A stretch of 64,000 nucleotides of DNA from Sulfurovum sp. (GTDB lineage: Bacteria > Campylobacterota > Campylobacteria > Campylobacterales > Sulfurovaceae). A model generated the notes under the pieces. That model made no database searches. It was not told where the DNA came from and saw nothing but the letters and a program-made list of their open reading frames with translations. Each line of letters opens with the position of its first letter. The first letter of the stretch is position 1. Shown piece by piece: positions 46,703-55,442 of this stretch. A program made the position numbers and the translations under genes. The stretch is from contig JAMOSB010000033.1 of the NCBI GenBank assembly GCA_027068485.1, forward strand, positions 27,512 through 91,511. The letters run 5' to 3'.

Positions 46703-46868
46703 TTTAAATTGCTTTTAGCTATACTTTCGCCGTTTAGATGAGGTGATTAGTAGGGAAATGGTGGCATTTATGTCTCTGTTGGCAGTGGCAACACTGTTTA
46801 CGCTATCCGAACAGATCTCTAAGACAGTCAAAGGGGACTTAAAACCCAACAATTTAAAGGATATAAAT

Positions 46869-47180
46869 ATGAAAAAGTTTTTCTTACTTTTCTTGGCACT
46901 TGGTGCTGTTGCATTTGCTGGTGAAGCAGATGGTGAATCTATGATTAAAGCATACTCAGTAGTTGCTGCTGGTGTTGGTCTTGGTCTTGCTGCTCTTGGT
47001 GGTGCTATCGGTATGGGTCATACGGCTGCTGCAACTATCGCTGGTACAGCTAGAAACCCAGGTCTTGGTGGTAAACTTATGACTACTATGTTTATTGCTC
47101 TTGCTATGATCGAAGCACAAGTTATCTATACACTTGTTATTGCTCTTATCGCACTTTACGCAAACCCATTTATTGGTTAA
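46869..47180 (+). CDS. atpE: ATP synthase F0 subunit c
   Basis: AAGVGLGLAALGGAIGMGHTAAATIAGTARNPG; FIALAMIEAQVIYTLVIALI. Confidence 0.93.
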   Translation: MKKFFLLFLALGAVAFAGEADGESMIKAYSVVAAGVGLGLAALGGAIGMGHTAAATIAGTARNPGLGGKLMTTMFIALAMIEAQVIYTLVIALIALYANPFIG

Positions 47181-47266
47181 GTTTAGTTTAAGGTTGTGGT
47201 GGTATAATACCGTCACAACTTTATGTTAGAGTCTAGGTAGAGACTTAAAACTTATCAACTTACTAA

Positions 47267-47352
47267 GCGTCAGTGGTGGAACGGTAGACACGCCAGCTTG
47301 AGGGGCTGGTGGGCGCAAGCCCGTGGAGGTTCAAATCCTCTCTGACGCACCA
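47267..47352 (+). tRNA. tRNA-Leu(GAG)
   Basis: Acceptor GCGTCAG/CTGACGC plus ACCA; anticodon arm CCAGC-TTGAGGG-GCTGG; long variable arm; GGTTCAAATCC T-loop. Confidence 0.95.
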
Positions 47353-47549
47353 TCTCAATTATGAGACTTCCCCCTAAATTATCCAATTAAAAAATTCTTA
47401 ATATTTATTTTCATAAAAGTCTTTCTAAACTTTTACGATAAACAGACTAAATCTCGATAGCTTCCCTAATTTATGGCTTTTTGATTGTCATTCTATCTTT
47501 TTTTAAGATTAAGTTGTGTTATAATGACTCTATCTTAAAAAAAGGAACA

Positions 47550-47834
47550 ATGATGACAAAAGCAGATTTTGTAGAGTTGGTACAAAAAAATGGCGAGTTT
47601 GAGAGTAAAGCAGCAGCAGAGAGAGCAGTAAAGGCATTTACTGATTCTATTACCGAAGCACTCGTCAAAAAAGAGTCTGTAGCCCTCGTAGGTTTTGGGA
47701 CCTTTACGACAGTAGAAGTAGCAGAGAAGAGTGGTAAAGTACCAGGAACAGACAAAACCTATACAAAACCAGCACACACCGCACCTAAGTTTAAAATGGG
47801 TAAAACACTCAAAGACGCTGTTGCCAACGCATAA
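47550..47834 (+). CDS. HU family DNA-binding protein
   Basis: TKADFVELVQKNGEFESKAAAERAVKAFTDSI; VALVGFGTF. Confidence 0.93.
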   Translation: MMTKADFVELVQKNGEFESKAAAERAVKAFTDSITEALVKKESVALVGFGTFTTVEVAEKSGKVPGTDKTYTKPAHTAPKFKMGKTLKDAVANA

Positions 47835-47843
47835 TCCTTATTG

Positions 47844-47862
47844 AGCCTCCTCTGCGGAGGCT
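47844..47862 (+). terminator. hairpin after the HU gene
   Basis: AGCCTCC-TCTGC-GGAGGCT. Confidence 0.5.
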
Positions 47863-48011
47863 TGATCTTCCTCTTCCTCTTCCTCTTATCTGAGATAGAA
47901 TCCTCTCTTTTTCCCTTTGGTATTTTTATCGTGTGATACAGTATGCTTAGTGTAGAGTTATGCTAAAATGAGCTTTTTAGTTTATATGTTTTGCATATCA
48001 AAAGGATAGTT

Positions 48012-48608
48012 TTGAAAATAGTAGATAAGAAGGCTCTAAAAAGAGAAGCGATCATCCAAGGAGCATTACAACTCTTCTCCTCCAATGGATTTCACAGAAC
48101 CACTATCCCCGATATCGCAACCAAGTTACAGATGAGTGTTGGCAATCTCTACAACTACTTCTCCTCTAAAGATGTCTTGGCAAAAGAGATTATCAAATAC
48201 ACCTCAGAGGTGCTAGGAGATGAGATACGCACGGTCAATATGCTAGAGATCTCCTCGCGTGAGAAGATTCATAAGATTGTTACGATTTACTTTAGCATGG
48301 CAAAAGAGAAGCCTGAGATGATTGAGTATTTTTTGCGTGTCTATCTCTCTCACCGTGAGGTTTTTAAGGATGGGTGTGAGGGGATGACCTGTGTGAGTGG
48401 CTTTATCACTGAGATTATGATCTTTTTTGATGATGGGGTGAGTAGTGGAGAGCTTCGCAATCAAGACTTCTTCTCTGCGTTTGGACTCTTTATGGGCTAT
48501 CTTGGGGGGATGGTATTTCTCGAAGGGGAGGCGATACTCCCTCGAAGCTTGGATGAGTATATCGAGGATATCTCACGCAATATCTACTACGCACTCAAGA
48601 GTGTATGA
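48012..48608 (+). CDS. TetR family transcriptional regulator
   Basis: KREAIIQGALQLFSSNGFHRTTIPDIATKLQMSVGNLYNYFSSKDVLAKEII HTH. Confidence 0.9.
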   Translation: MKIVDKKALKREAIIQGALQLFSSNGFHRTTIPDIATKLQMSVGNLYNYFSSKDVLAKEIIKYTSEVLGDEIRTVNMLEISSREKIHKIVTIYFSMAKEKPEMIEYFLRVYLSHREVFKDGCEGMTCVSGFITEIMIFFDDGVSSGELRNQDFFSAFGLFMGYLGGMVFLEGEAILPRSLDEYIEDISRNIYYALKSV

Positions 48609-49495
48609 TGTCAAAACTTACACTTGTTTGGGTTCAGTCCATCAGTTGTAATGGTAATGCACACTCTTTTCTCAATCATCCTGAGCTCTTTTCTATTCTC
48701 TCTCACTTTGAACTACTCTACCACCCTGTACTCGATACCCCCTATGGACTCACCGAATTAATCGAGAGTGAGATCCCTTGTGATATCTTGATCCTTGAGG
48801 GGTCTTTCAAGGCTGAGGGGGTTGTGAAGGTGGGGGTAGAGATACTTCCTGTGATTGAATCCTATGCAAAGCGGGCTGAGCATATCATCACCGCAGGGAC
48901 TTGTGCTACTTTTGGAGGGGTCTTTAAGCAGTATGACCCTACGCATATCACAGGGTTTTGTTTTGATGAGGAGGAGCGAGTGAGTCGCTATGACTCCTAC
49001 GCCTCTAAGTTGATCTCTCTACCAGGGTGTCCCATCCATCCCAAATGGCTCTCCTATGTCTTGATGATGTTGGCTCAAGGTATCTCTATCCCTCTTGACC
49101 ACCTTCATCGTCCTCAAGAACTCTATGGGATTACGGTGCATACAGGCTGTACACGCAATGAGTATTTTGAGTGGAAAGTCGATACCAAAGGGTGGGGACT
49201 CAAAGAGGGGTGTCTCTTCTATGAAAATGGCTGTCAAGCTCCCTATACCCGAGGCAGTTGCAATAAAATCCTCTGGAATGATATCAGCTCCAAGACAATC
49301 GTGGGGACTCCCTGCTTTGGGTGTACAGAGCCTAGCTTTCCCAAAACGGCCCTCTTTCATACCAAGACTAATATGGGGATCCCCGCCACAATGCCCTTAG
49401 GGGTGCCTCGCCGTGCCTACCTCACCGCTACAGGTATCGCCAAGAGCTTTAAGATCAAGAGGTTAGAGGAGAGGGTGGTGGAGTATGAGGTGTAA
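48605..49495 (+). CDS. cytosolic group-2-like [NiFe] hydrogenase small subunit
   Basis: No Tat signal; VWVQSISCNGNAHSF, ITAGTCATFGG, LPGCPIHPKW, GCLFYENGCQAPYTRGSC, TPCFGCTEPSFP. Confidence 0.85.
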   Translation: MMSKLTLVWVQSISCNGNAHSFLNHPELFSILSHFELLYHPVLDTPYGLTELIESEIPCDILILEGSFKAEGVVKVGVEILPVIESYAKRAEHIITAGTCATFGGVFKQYDPTHITGFCFDEEERVSRYDSYASKLISLPGCPIHPKWLSYVLMMLAQGISIPLDHLHRPQELYGITVHTGCTRNEYFEWKVDTKGWGLKEGCLFYENGCQAPYTRGSCNKILWNDISSKTIVGTPCFGCTEPSFPKTALFHTKTNMGIPATMPLGVPRRAYLTATGIAKSFKIKRLEERVVEYEV

Positions 49496-49516
49496 CTACC
49501 AAGAAGGATCGATAGG

Positions 49517-50809
49517 ATGCAGATAAAACAACTGATAGAGAAGATAGAGGGAGAGGCTGAGCTTGATTTCACACTCTCTCATGGGCGTGTGGAGGATGTC
49601 ACGATCAACTTTGGATTCTATCGTGGAATAGAGGAGATTTTGGTTGGGAAGCATCTTTTGGATGCGTTGGTGATTACCCCTCGGGTCTGTGGTATCTGTA
49701 ACCATGCACACCTTATCGCATCGGTACGAGCGATAGAGGATGGATACCAAAAAGCAGGGGTAGAGGTAGCGTTGAGCCCGAAGGCGAAAGGGATTCGTGA
49801 GTTTACACTATCGTGTGAACTGATACAAAACCATATGAAGTGGTTTTATTTGACGATTTTACCTCAGTTGGAGAGGCTTGTAGGAGCGGAAACAGGGGAG
49901 AACTATGCACTCAAAGCCTCCTATCTCTCCTCTACGATCACCAAAGCGTTGGCACTCTTTGCAGGGCAGTGGCCTCACTCTAGCTACGCGGTACCAGGTG
50001 GGGTGACTTGTGACCCCACCTATGTGGAGGTGATGCAGGCTCAAAGTCTGCTTGATGAGACGATACGCTTTTTTGAAGAGGTGGTGATTGGTATGCCGTT
50101 TGAATGCTATCTTGCGAGAGACAAAGCGTTGCATCTTCAAGAGATTGCAGGAGATTTTGGACGGCTCTTGGGGTTGATGGAGAGAGAAGGGATGGGAGAG
50201 GTAGGGCAGAGTCATGATCGTTTTATTGTCTTTGGTGAGGAGATCTTTTTTCGCTCAGGTAAATCGATGGCGACGACGGTCTCAGGGGTTGATGTGCGTT
50301 ATGTAGAGGAGGCGATACAGCAGGGGAGTTATGCCAAAGCGGTGAGCTACAAACAGCGACTCTATGAGGTCGGACCGCTTGCGCGTGCGATGGTCGCCAA
50401 AGAGCCGATGGTCAAGAGCCTCCATAAGTACTACAAAGACTCTCTACTGACACGGATCTTTTCGCGTGTTCATGAGGTGGTACGACTCTTGGACTATAGC
50501 AAAACCCTACTCCAAAACCTTAGACTCGATGAACCCTCCGCAACCCTCCCTACACTCCCTAAGCTAGATAGCCTAGAGGGGGTAGGGGTCGTTGAGGCAG
50601 CACGGGGATCCCTCATCCACCGTACGCGTGTCGTTGAGGGGCATATCACGCAGTATGATATTATCGTCCCGACACAGTGGAATCTCAGCCACGGTAATGC
50701 CCTTGAGCGGGGTATCGCAATCGAAGCGATGGTGGGAAGTGAGACGATAGAGAAGGCCTCTTTTATCTTCAAATCGTTTGATATCTGCTCTGTCTGTACA
50801 ACTCAGTAG
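49517..50809 (+). CDS. cytosolic group-2-like [NiFe] hydrogenase large subunit, no C-terminal extension
   Basis: L1 RVCGICNHAH; L2 DICSVCTTQ followed directly by stop. Confidence 0.87.
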   Translation: MQIKQLIEKIEGEAELDFTLSHGRVEDVTINFGFYRGIEEILVGKHLLDALVITPRVCGICNHAHLIASVRAIEDGYQKAGVEVALSPKAKGIREFTLSCELIQNHMKWFYLTILPQLERLVGAETGENYALKASYLSSTITKALALFAGQWPHSSYAVPGGVTCDPTYVEVMQAQSLLDETIRFFEEVVIGMPFECYLARDKALHLQEIAGDFGRLLGLMEREGMGEVGQSHDRFIVFGEEIFFRSGKSMATTVSGVDVRYVEEAIQQGSYAKAVSYKQRLYEVGPLARAMVAKEPMVKSLHKYYKDSLLTRIFSRVHEVVRLLDYSKTLLQNLRLDEPSATLPTLPKLDSLEGVGVVEAARGSLIHRTRVVEGHITQYDIIVPTQWNLSHGNALERGIAIEAMVGSETIEKASFIFKSFDICSVCTTQ

Positions 50810-50875
50810 CCCCCAACTCTCCCCCAAACGATAGCGTATAGACTTGTTATTTCAGAGAAAAACTACTCACCAATT

Positions 50876-50903
50876 AAATAAATGAATGAGTATTCATTTA
50901 TTT
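50876..50903. promoter_or_regulatory. perfect palindrome, candidate TetR operator 1
   Basis: AAATAAATGAAT-GAGT-ATTCATTTATTT upstream of hydA. Confidence 0.65.
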
Positions 50904-50925
50904 GTAAGTTTACTTTCCCTATGAT

Positions 50926-50941
50926 TTGAATAGTTATTCAA
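50926..50941. promoter_or_regulatory. perfect palindrome, candidate TetR operator 2
   Basis: TTGAATAGTTATTCAA, same TGAAT-N4-ATTCA arms. Confidence 0.6.
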
Positions 50942-50959
50942 TTTTAAAAGGAGAAGTGG

Positions 50960-52132
50960 ATGAGTATTGAAAAAACAGATAGCTCTTATGATCTATTGTA
51001 TAGATCGTTTAAAGAGCGGATTGCACAGTTGGAGACGCTACCTAAGATGGATGAGAGCAACTCTATTGAGCGTGCGATAGAGGAGAAGGGGTTTTCTCGA
51101 AGAGATTTTATGAAGTGGGCGGGGATGATGACAGCCGTACTCTCACTCCCCTCTAGCTTTACACCTCTTATGGCAGAGGCGATCAAGGTCGCCGATAGAC
51201 TCCCTATCGTATGGTTGCATATGGCAGAGTGTACGGGGTGTAGTGAGTCACTGCTTCGTTCAGCAGAACCGACGATTGATAGTCTGATCTTTGATTATAT
51301 CTCATTGGAGTATCATGAGACGCTTATGGCTGCTGCGGGGTGGCAAGCAGAGCAGAACCTTGAGGGAGCCATAGAGAAGTATAAGGGGAGATATATCCTT
51401 ATGGTTGAGGGGGGGATCCCTACAGGCAACGCAGGCGCTTATCTGACGATTGGTGGGCATGCCAAAAAAGGTAAAGATATCGCCTATGAAGCCTCAGAAC
51501 ATGCCGCAGCAATCTTTGCTATTGGGACTTGTTCGGCATTTGGTGGGGTACAAGCAGCTGTCCCCAACCCTACAGGAGCGGTGGGTCTTAGTGAAATCAC
51601 CCATAAACCTGTCATCAATGTACCAGGGTGTCCTCCTAGTGAGAAGAATATCGTAGGAACACTCCTACACTATATCCTCTATGGTACACTCCCCGCACTT
51701 GATGCCTACAACAGACCAAAATGGGCTTATCGTAACCGTATCCATGACCTCTGTGAACGACGCGGGCATTTTGATGCGGGTGAGTTTGTCGAACAGTTTG
51801 GAGATGCAGGTGCCAAAGAGGGATACTGTCTCTACAAGGTAGGGTGTAAAGGACCATATACCTTCAACAACTGCTCTAAAAATAAGTTCAACCAAGGTAC
51901 CTCATGGCCTGTTCAGGTTGGGTTTGGATGTATGGGATGTAGTGAACCTGACTTCTGGGATACTATGGGTGTTGTGGGAGAGCCTCTCTCCGAGAAGCTC
52001 TACAATACGACCTTTAGTGGGATGGGAGCAGATGCCACTGCGGATAAGATAGGGGTGACACTTCTGAGTGCCACAGTTGTAGGAATCGCCGCACACGCTG
52101 TGATCTCAACCATTAAAAAACCAAAAGAGTAG
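50960..52132 (+). CDS. hydA: uptake [NiFe] hydrogenase small subunit (Tat-exported)
   Basis: Tat motif SRRDFMKWAG; AECTGCSESLLR; C-terminal TM anchor. Confidence 0.95.
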   Translation: MSIEKTDSSYDLLYRSFKERIAQLETLPKMDESNSIERAIEEKGFSRRDFMKWAGMMTAVLSLPSSFTPLMAEAIKVADRLPIVWLHMAECTGCSESLLRSAEPTIDSLIFDYISLEYHETLMAAAGWQAEQNLEGAIEKYKGRYILMVEGGIPTGNAGAYLTIGGHAKKGKDIAYEASEHAAAIFAIGTCSAFGGVQAAVPNPTGAVGLSEITHKPVINVPGCPPSEKNIVGTLLHYILYGTLPALDAYNRPKWAYRNRIHDLCERRGHFDAGEFVEQFGDAGAKEGYCLYKVGCKGPYTFNNCSKNKFNQGTSWPVQVGFGCMGCSEPDFWDTMGVVGEPLSEKLYNTTFSGMGADATADKIGVTLLSATVVGIAAHAVISTIKKPKE

Positions 52133-52144
52133 AGAGGAGAGAAG

Positions 52145-53881
52145 ATGAGTAAAAGAGTAGTAGTAGATCCAATTACAAGAATAGAGGGACACCTTAGAGC
52201 AGAGGTGATTGTGGGAGATGATGGGGTCGTAGAGGATGCCTTTGTCTCCTCTACCTTATGGAGAGGATTAGAGGTGATTGCTAAGGGGAGAGATCCACGA
52301 AATGTACCATTGATTATGCAGAGGATTTGTGGGGTCTGTACCTACTCACACTACCTCAAAAGTACCATTGCGGTAGAAGATGCCCTAGGGATCAAGATAC
52401 CTCTCAATGCGGAGTTAGTGCGTACACTGATGAATGCTGCACTCTTCTTCCATGACCATGTGGTACACTTCTATCATCTTCATGGTGTGGATTGGGTTGA
52501 TATCGTCTCTGCGTTGAGTGCAGATGAGAAAAAAGCGAGTGAGTTGGCATTTAAATATAGTGACAACCCGATCGGTACAGGGGTCAATGAGCTGAAAAAA
52601 GTCAAAGAGACCGTAGCCAAATTTGCTAAGCATCCTCAAGGACTTGGACCCTTTGCCAATGCGTATTGGGGACATGGTACCTATAAGTTCACACCAGAGC
52701 AGAACCTTATTGCCCTCTCTCACTACCTCAAAGCCCTAGAGATGCAACGCATCGCAGCACAGCTTTTAGCGATTTTTGGTGGGAAACAACCTCACCCACA
52801 ATCACTCGTAGTCGGTGGTGTAACCTGTGTTATGGATATCTTAGATCCTTCGCGTATGGGAGAGTATCTCACCAAGTATAAGACAATGGCAAACTTTGTC
52901 AAAAATGCTTATGTAGCCGATATCAAAATGGCTGCGGAGATGTTCAAAGAGGAACCCTCTGTAGTCAAGCCTGTAGGGGTCAAAAACTTTATGGCATTTA
53001 GAGACTTTATGGTCGGTAGAGATCAGTATCTCTTTGATAGTGGATATATTGAAAATGCTGATTTGAGTAAGGTATTTGATATTAATGAAGACCTTATCAC
53101 GGAGGAGGCAACCCACTCATGGTATGCAGATGATGAGCCACTCCACCCCTATGATGGTAAAACCAATCCAAACTACACAGGGTTTGTAGAGGGGGAGAGT
53201 GTTGGACCTGATGGCGAGATGATTCATTCACAAAATATCGATCCAAAAGGAAAATATAGCTGGATTAAATCCCCTCGTTATGATGGTAAACCAATGGAGG
53301 TTGGACCTTTGGCATGTCTACTTGTCAGTTATGCTAGAGGTAATAAGCTGGTACAAGCGTCTGTCAATGGCTTCTTAAAAGAGACGGGACTCCCCGTCTC
53401 TGCACTCTTTACAACCCTAGGGCGTACCGCAGCGCGTGCATTGCAGTGTGAGATTATCGCAGACAATGCTATCCTTGCCTTTAATAACTTGATAGAGAAC
53501 CTAAAAGTCGATCAAGAGACCTGTGCTCCTTATGTCATCGATAAGGATAAGGAGTATAAAGGACGCGGGATTGGAGATGTGCCAAGAGGGATGCTTAGCC
53601 ACTGGATACGCATCAAAAATGGTGTCTGTGAAAACTACCAAGCGGTTGTCCCTAGTACATGGAATGCCTCTCCTGAAGATGCCAAAGGGATCAAAGGACC
53701 TTATGAAGCGGATCTGGTTGGGCTGAAGATACTCGATATCACACAACCCTTGGAGATTATCCGTATTATCCACTCGTATGATCCTTGTATCGCGTGTGCT
53801 GTGCATGTGATGGATACAAAGGGCAATAAGCTAAGTGAGTACAAAGTTGATCCTCTCTATGGGGGTGCATGTAATGTCTAA
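52145..53881 (+). CDS. hydB: uptake [NiFe] hydrogenase large subunit
   Basis: RICGVCTYSH; DPCIACAVH plus C-terminal extension. Confidence 0.96.
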   Translation: MSKRVVVDPITRIEGHLRAEVIVGDDGVVEDAFVSSTLWRGLEVIAKGRDPRNVPLIMQRICGVCTYSHYLKSTIAVEDALGIKIPLNAELVRTLMNAALFFHDHVVHFYHLHGVDWVDIVSALSADEKKASELAFKYSDNPIGTGVNELKKVKETVAKFAKHPQGLGPFANAYWGHGTYKFTPEQNLIALSHYLKALEMQRIAAQLLAIFGGKQPHPQSLVVGGVTCVMDILDPSRMGEYLTKYKTMANFVKNAYVADIKMAAEMFKEEPSVVKPVGVKNFMAFRDFMVGRDQYLFDSGYIENADLSKVFDINEDLITEEATHSWYADDEPLHPYDGKTNPNYTGFVEGESVGPDGEMIHSQNIDPKGKYSWIKSPRYDGKPMEVGPLACLLVSYARGNKLVQASVNGFLKETGLPVSALFTTLGRTAARALQCEIIADNAILAFNNLIENLKVDQETCAPYVIDKDKEYKGRGIGDVPRGMLSHWIRIKNGVCENYQAVVPSTWNASPEDAKGIKGPYEADLVGLKILDITQPLEIIRIIHSYDPCIACAVHVMDTKGNKLSEYKVDPLYGGACNV

Positions 53882-53890
53882 GGAGCTAAA

Positions 53891-54589
53891 ATGGAAAATG
53901 TAGATAAAAACGCCATTCACAATACAGAGATTGTTCAGGAGATGGAGTTTAGTGCAGGGTATCGATGGCAACATTGGATCCGTGCACTCTCGATTGTGGT
54001 ATTGACAGTTACAGGGTTCTATATTGCTGTTCCTTTTGTCTCTCCCATTCCCAATTCTGAGCCGACAAATTTTATGTATGCGCTCTTTAGAAGTTGGCAT
54101 ATTATTTTTGGATTTGTGATGACTTCGGTAGTCCTCTATAAGAGTTATACCTTTATTTTTAATTCAAAAAATAAGATAGAACGCGATGCCATTAAAGATA
54201 TCTTCAATCCTAAGGTGTGGCTACAGCAGATAGGGTACTATCTCTTTATTACCAAGCACCCAAAGCTGAGTGGGGTCTATAACCCTGTGCAGTTTATGGC
54301 ATATGCGGGTTTCTATATGATGATGTTTGTGTTAATTTTGACAGGATTTATCCTCTATGTTCATGTTTATCACGATGGACTTGCAGGGCTTCTATATGAT
54401 CCTATGTTACGCTTAGAGGTGATGATGGGGGGACTTGCAATGGTTCGAGAGATACACCATATTGTGATGTGGGGTGTGATCTTGTTTGTGGTAGGGCATG
54501 TCTATATGGCGATATTCAACGCCGTCTATGGCAAAGAGGGGGCGATGGATGCGATCTTCTCTGGGCTCAAATGGCATAAAAAGCATTAA
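53891..54589 (+). CDS. hydC: Ni/Fe-hydrogenase b-type cytochrome subunit
   Basis: Four-TM cytochrome b, RWQHWIRALSIVVL; REIHHIVMWGVILFVVGHVYMA. Confidence 0.93.
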   Translation: MENVDKNAIHNTEIVQEMEFSAGYRWQHWIRALSIVVLTVTGFYIAVPFVSPIPNSEPTNFMYALFRSWHIIFGFVMTSVVLYKSYTFIFNSKNKIERDAIKDIFNPKVWLQQIGYYLFITKHPKLSGVYNPVQFMAYAGFYMMMFVLILTGFILYVHVYHDGLAGLLYDPMLRLEVMMGGLAMVREIHHIVMWGVILFVVGHVYMAIFNAVYGKEGAMDAIFSGLKWHKKH

Positions 54590-54605
54590 GGTTTAAGTAG
54601 GAGGT

Positions 54606-54629
54606 GTTAGAGGGATTAGCTCCTCTAAC
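54606..54629 (+). terminator. hairpin after hydC
   Basis: GTTAGAGG-GATTAGCT-CCTCTAAC. Confidence 0.5.
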
Positions 54630-54644
54630 GCTTCACCTAGAGAC

Positions 54645-54838
54645 AAATACTAGTCACGAGAGAAAAGAAATTTTTATCTGTTATCCAAAACATGTAAGGT
54701 ATCTCCTCTTTTCTCTCCTTAGTAGTATTTATCAAGAGGGAAAATGGTAGTTTTTGATAATGTGTCCCTGTGTATAACCTCCTTAAAATTTACACAACTT
54801 TCCTTTCATTTTCCCTCTTCTCTCTTGATAGGTACTAC
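54645..54838. repeat. two overlapping inverted repeats in the hydC-hydD spacer
   Basis: IR1: AAATACTA..GAGAGAAAAGA / TCTTTTCTCTC..TAGTATTT (54645-54730). IR2: GTAGTATTTATCAAGAGGGAAAATG / CATTTTCCCTCTTCTCTCTTGATAGGTACTAC (54722-54838). Confidence 0.75.
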
Positions 54839-54878
54839 ACGATAGAGTGTCTTAGTGCATTGATATAAAAGGATATAT

Positions 54879-55442
54879 TTGAAAATTTTAATACTAGGTA
54901 TTGGTAATATTTTGTTTGGAGATGAGGGGATTGGACCACACTTGGCAAATCTCATTGAGGAGAAGTATCACTTTGGTTCTATAGCGCATGAGGTAGAGAT
55001 TATTGATGGGGGGACACTGGCTCAACGGCTGATTCCTATTATCACCGAGTATGATCGTATCCTTCTGATAGATTGTGTCAATGTAGAGGGGGGAGCTGTG
55101 GGGGATGTCTATGCCTTTGATTTTGACAAAGTACCTGACTTTATCACTTGGAATGGTTCGGCACATGAGGTGGAGATGCTTCAGACACTTCAGATGATTG
55201 AGATGATGGGGGATCTCCCCCCTGTGAAGATTGTCGGGGTGATTCCTCATGTCATTGGAGAGGATAGTACCTTTACGATGACCGAGGCGGTGGTAAATGC
55301 AAGTGAGACGATGGAGCGTGTGATTCTTGATGAGCTTAGAGGTATTGGTATCACGATAGAGGTGAAGGATGAATCACTCAAGATTACGGATGTGACCTCC
55401 ACGACCTATATCAAAGGAGTCACCTATGATATTGGAGTATAA
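54879..55442 (+). CDS. hydD: hydrogenase maturation protease
   Basis: ILGIGNILFGDEGIGPHLANLIEE; IDGGTLAQRLIPII. Confidence 0.93.
   Translation: MKILILGIGNILFGDEGIGPHLANLIEEKYHFGSIAHEVEIIDGGTLAQRLIPIITEYDRILLIDCVNVEGGAVGDVYAFDFDKVPDFITWNGSAHEVEMLQTLQMIEMMGDLPPVKIVGVIPHVIGEDSTFTMTEAVVNASETMERVILDELRGIGITIEVKDESLKITDVTSTTYIKGVTYDIGV

Noticed and set aside
47868-47889. Tandem CTTCCTCTTCCTCTTCCTCTT repeat after the HU gene
   Set aside because: Short simple repeat beside a terminator hairpin; no further support for function, although phase variation upstream of TetR could be considered
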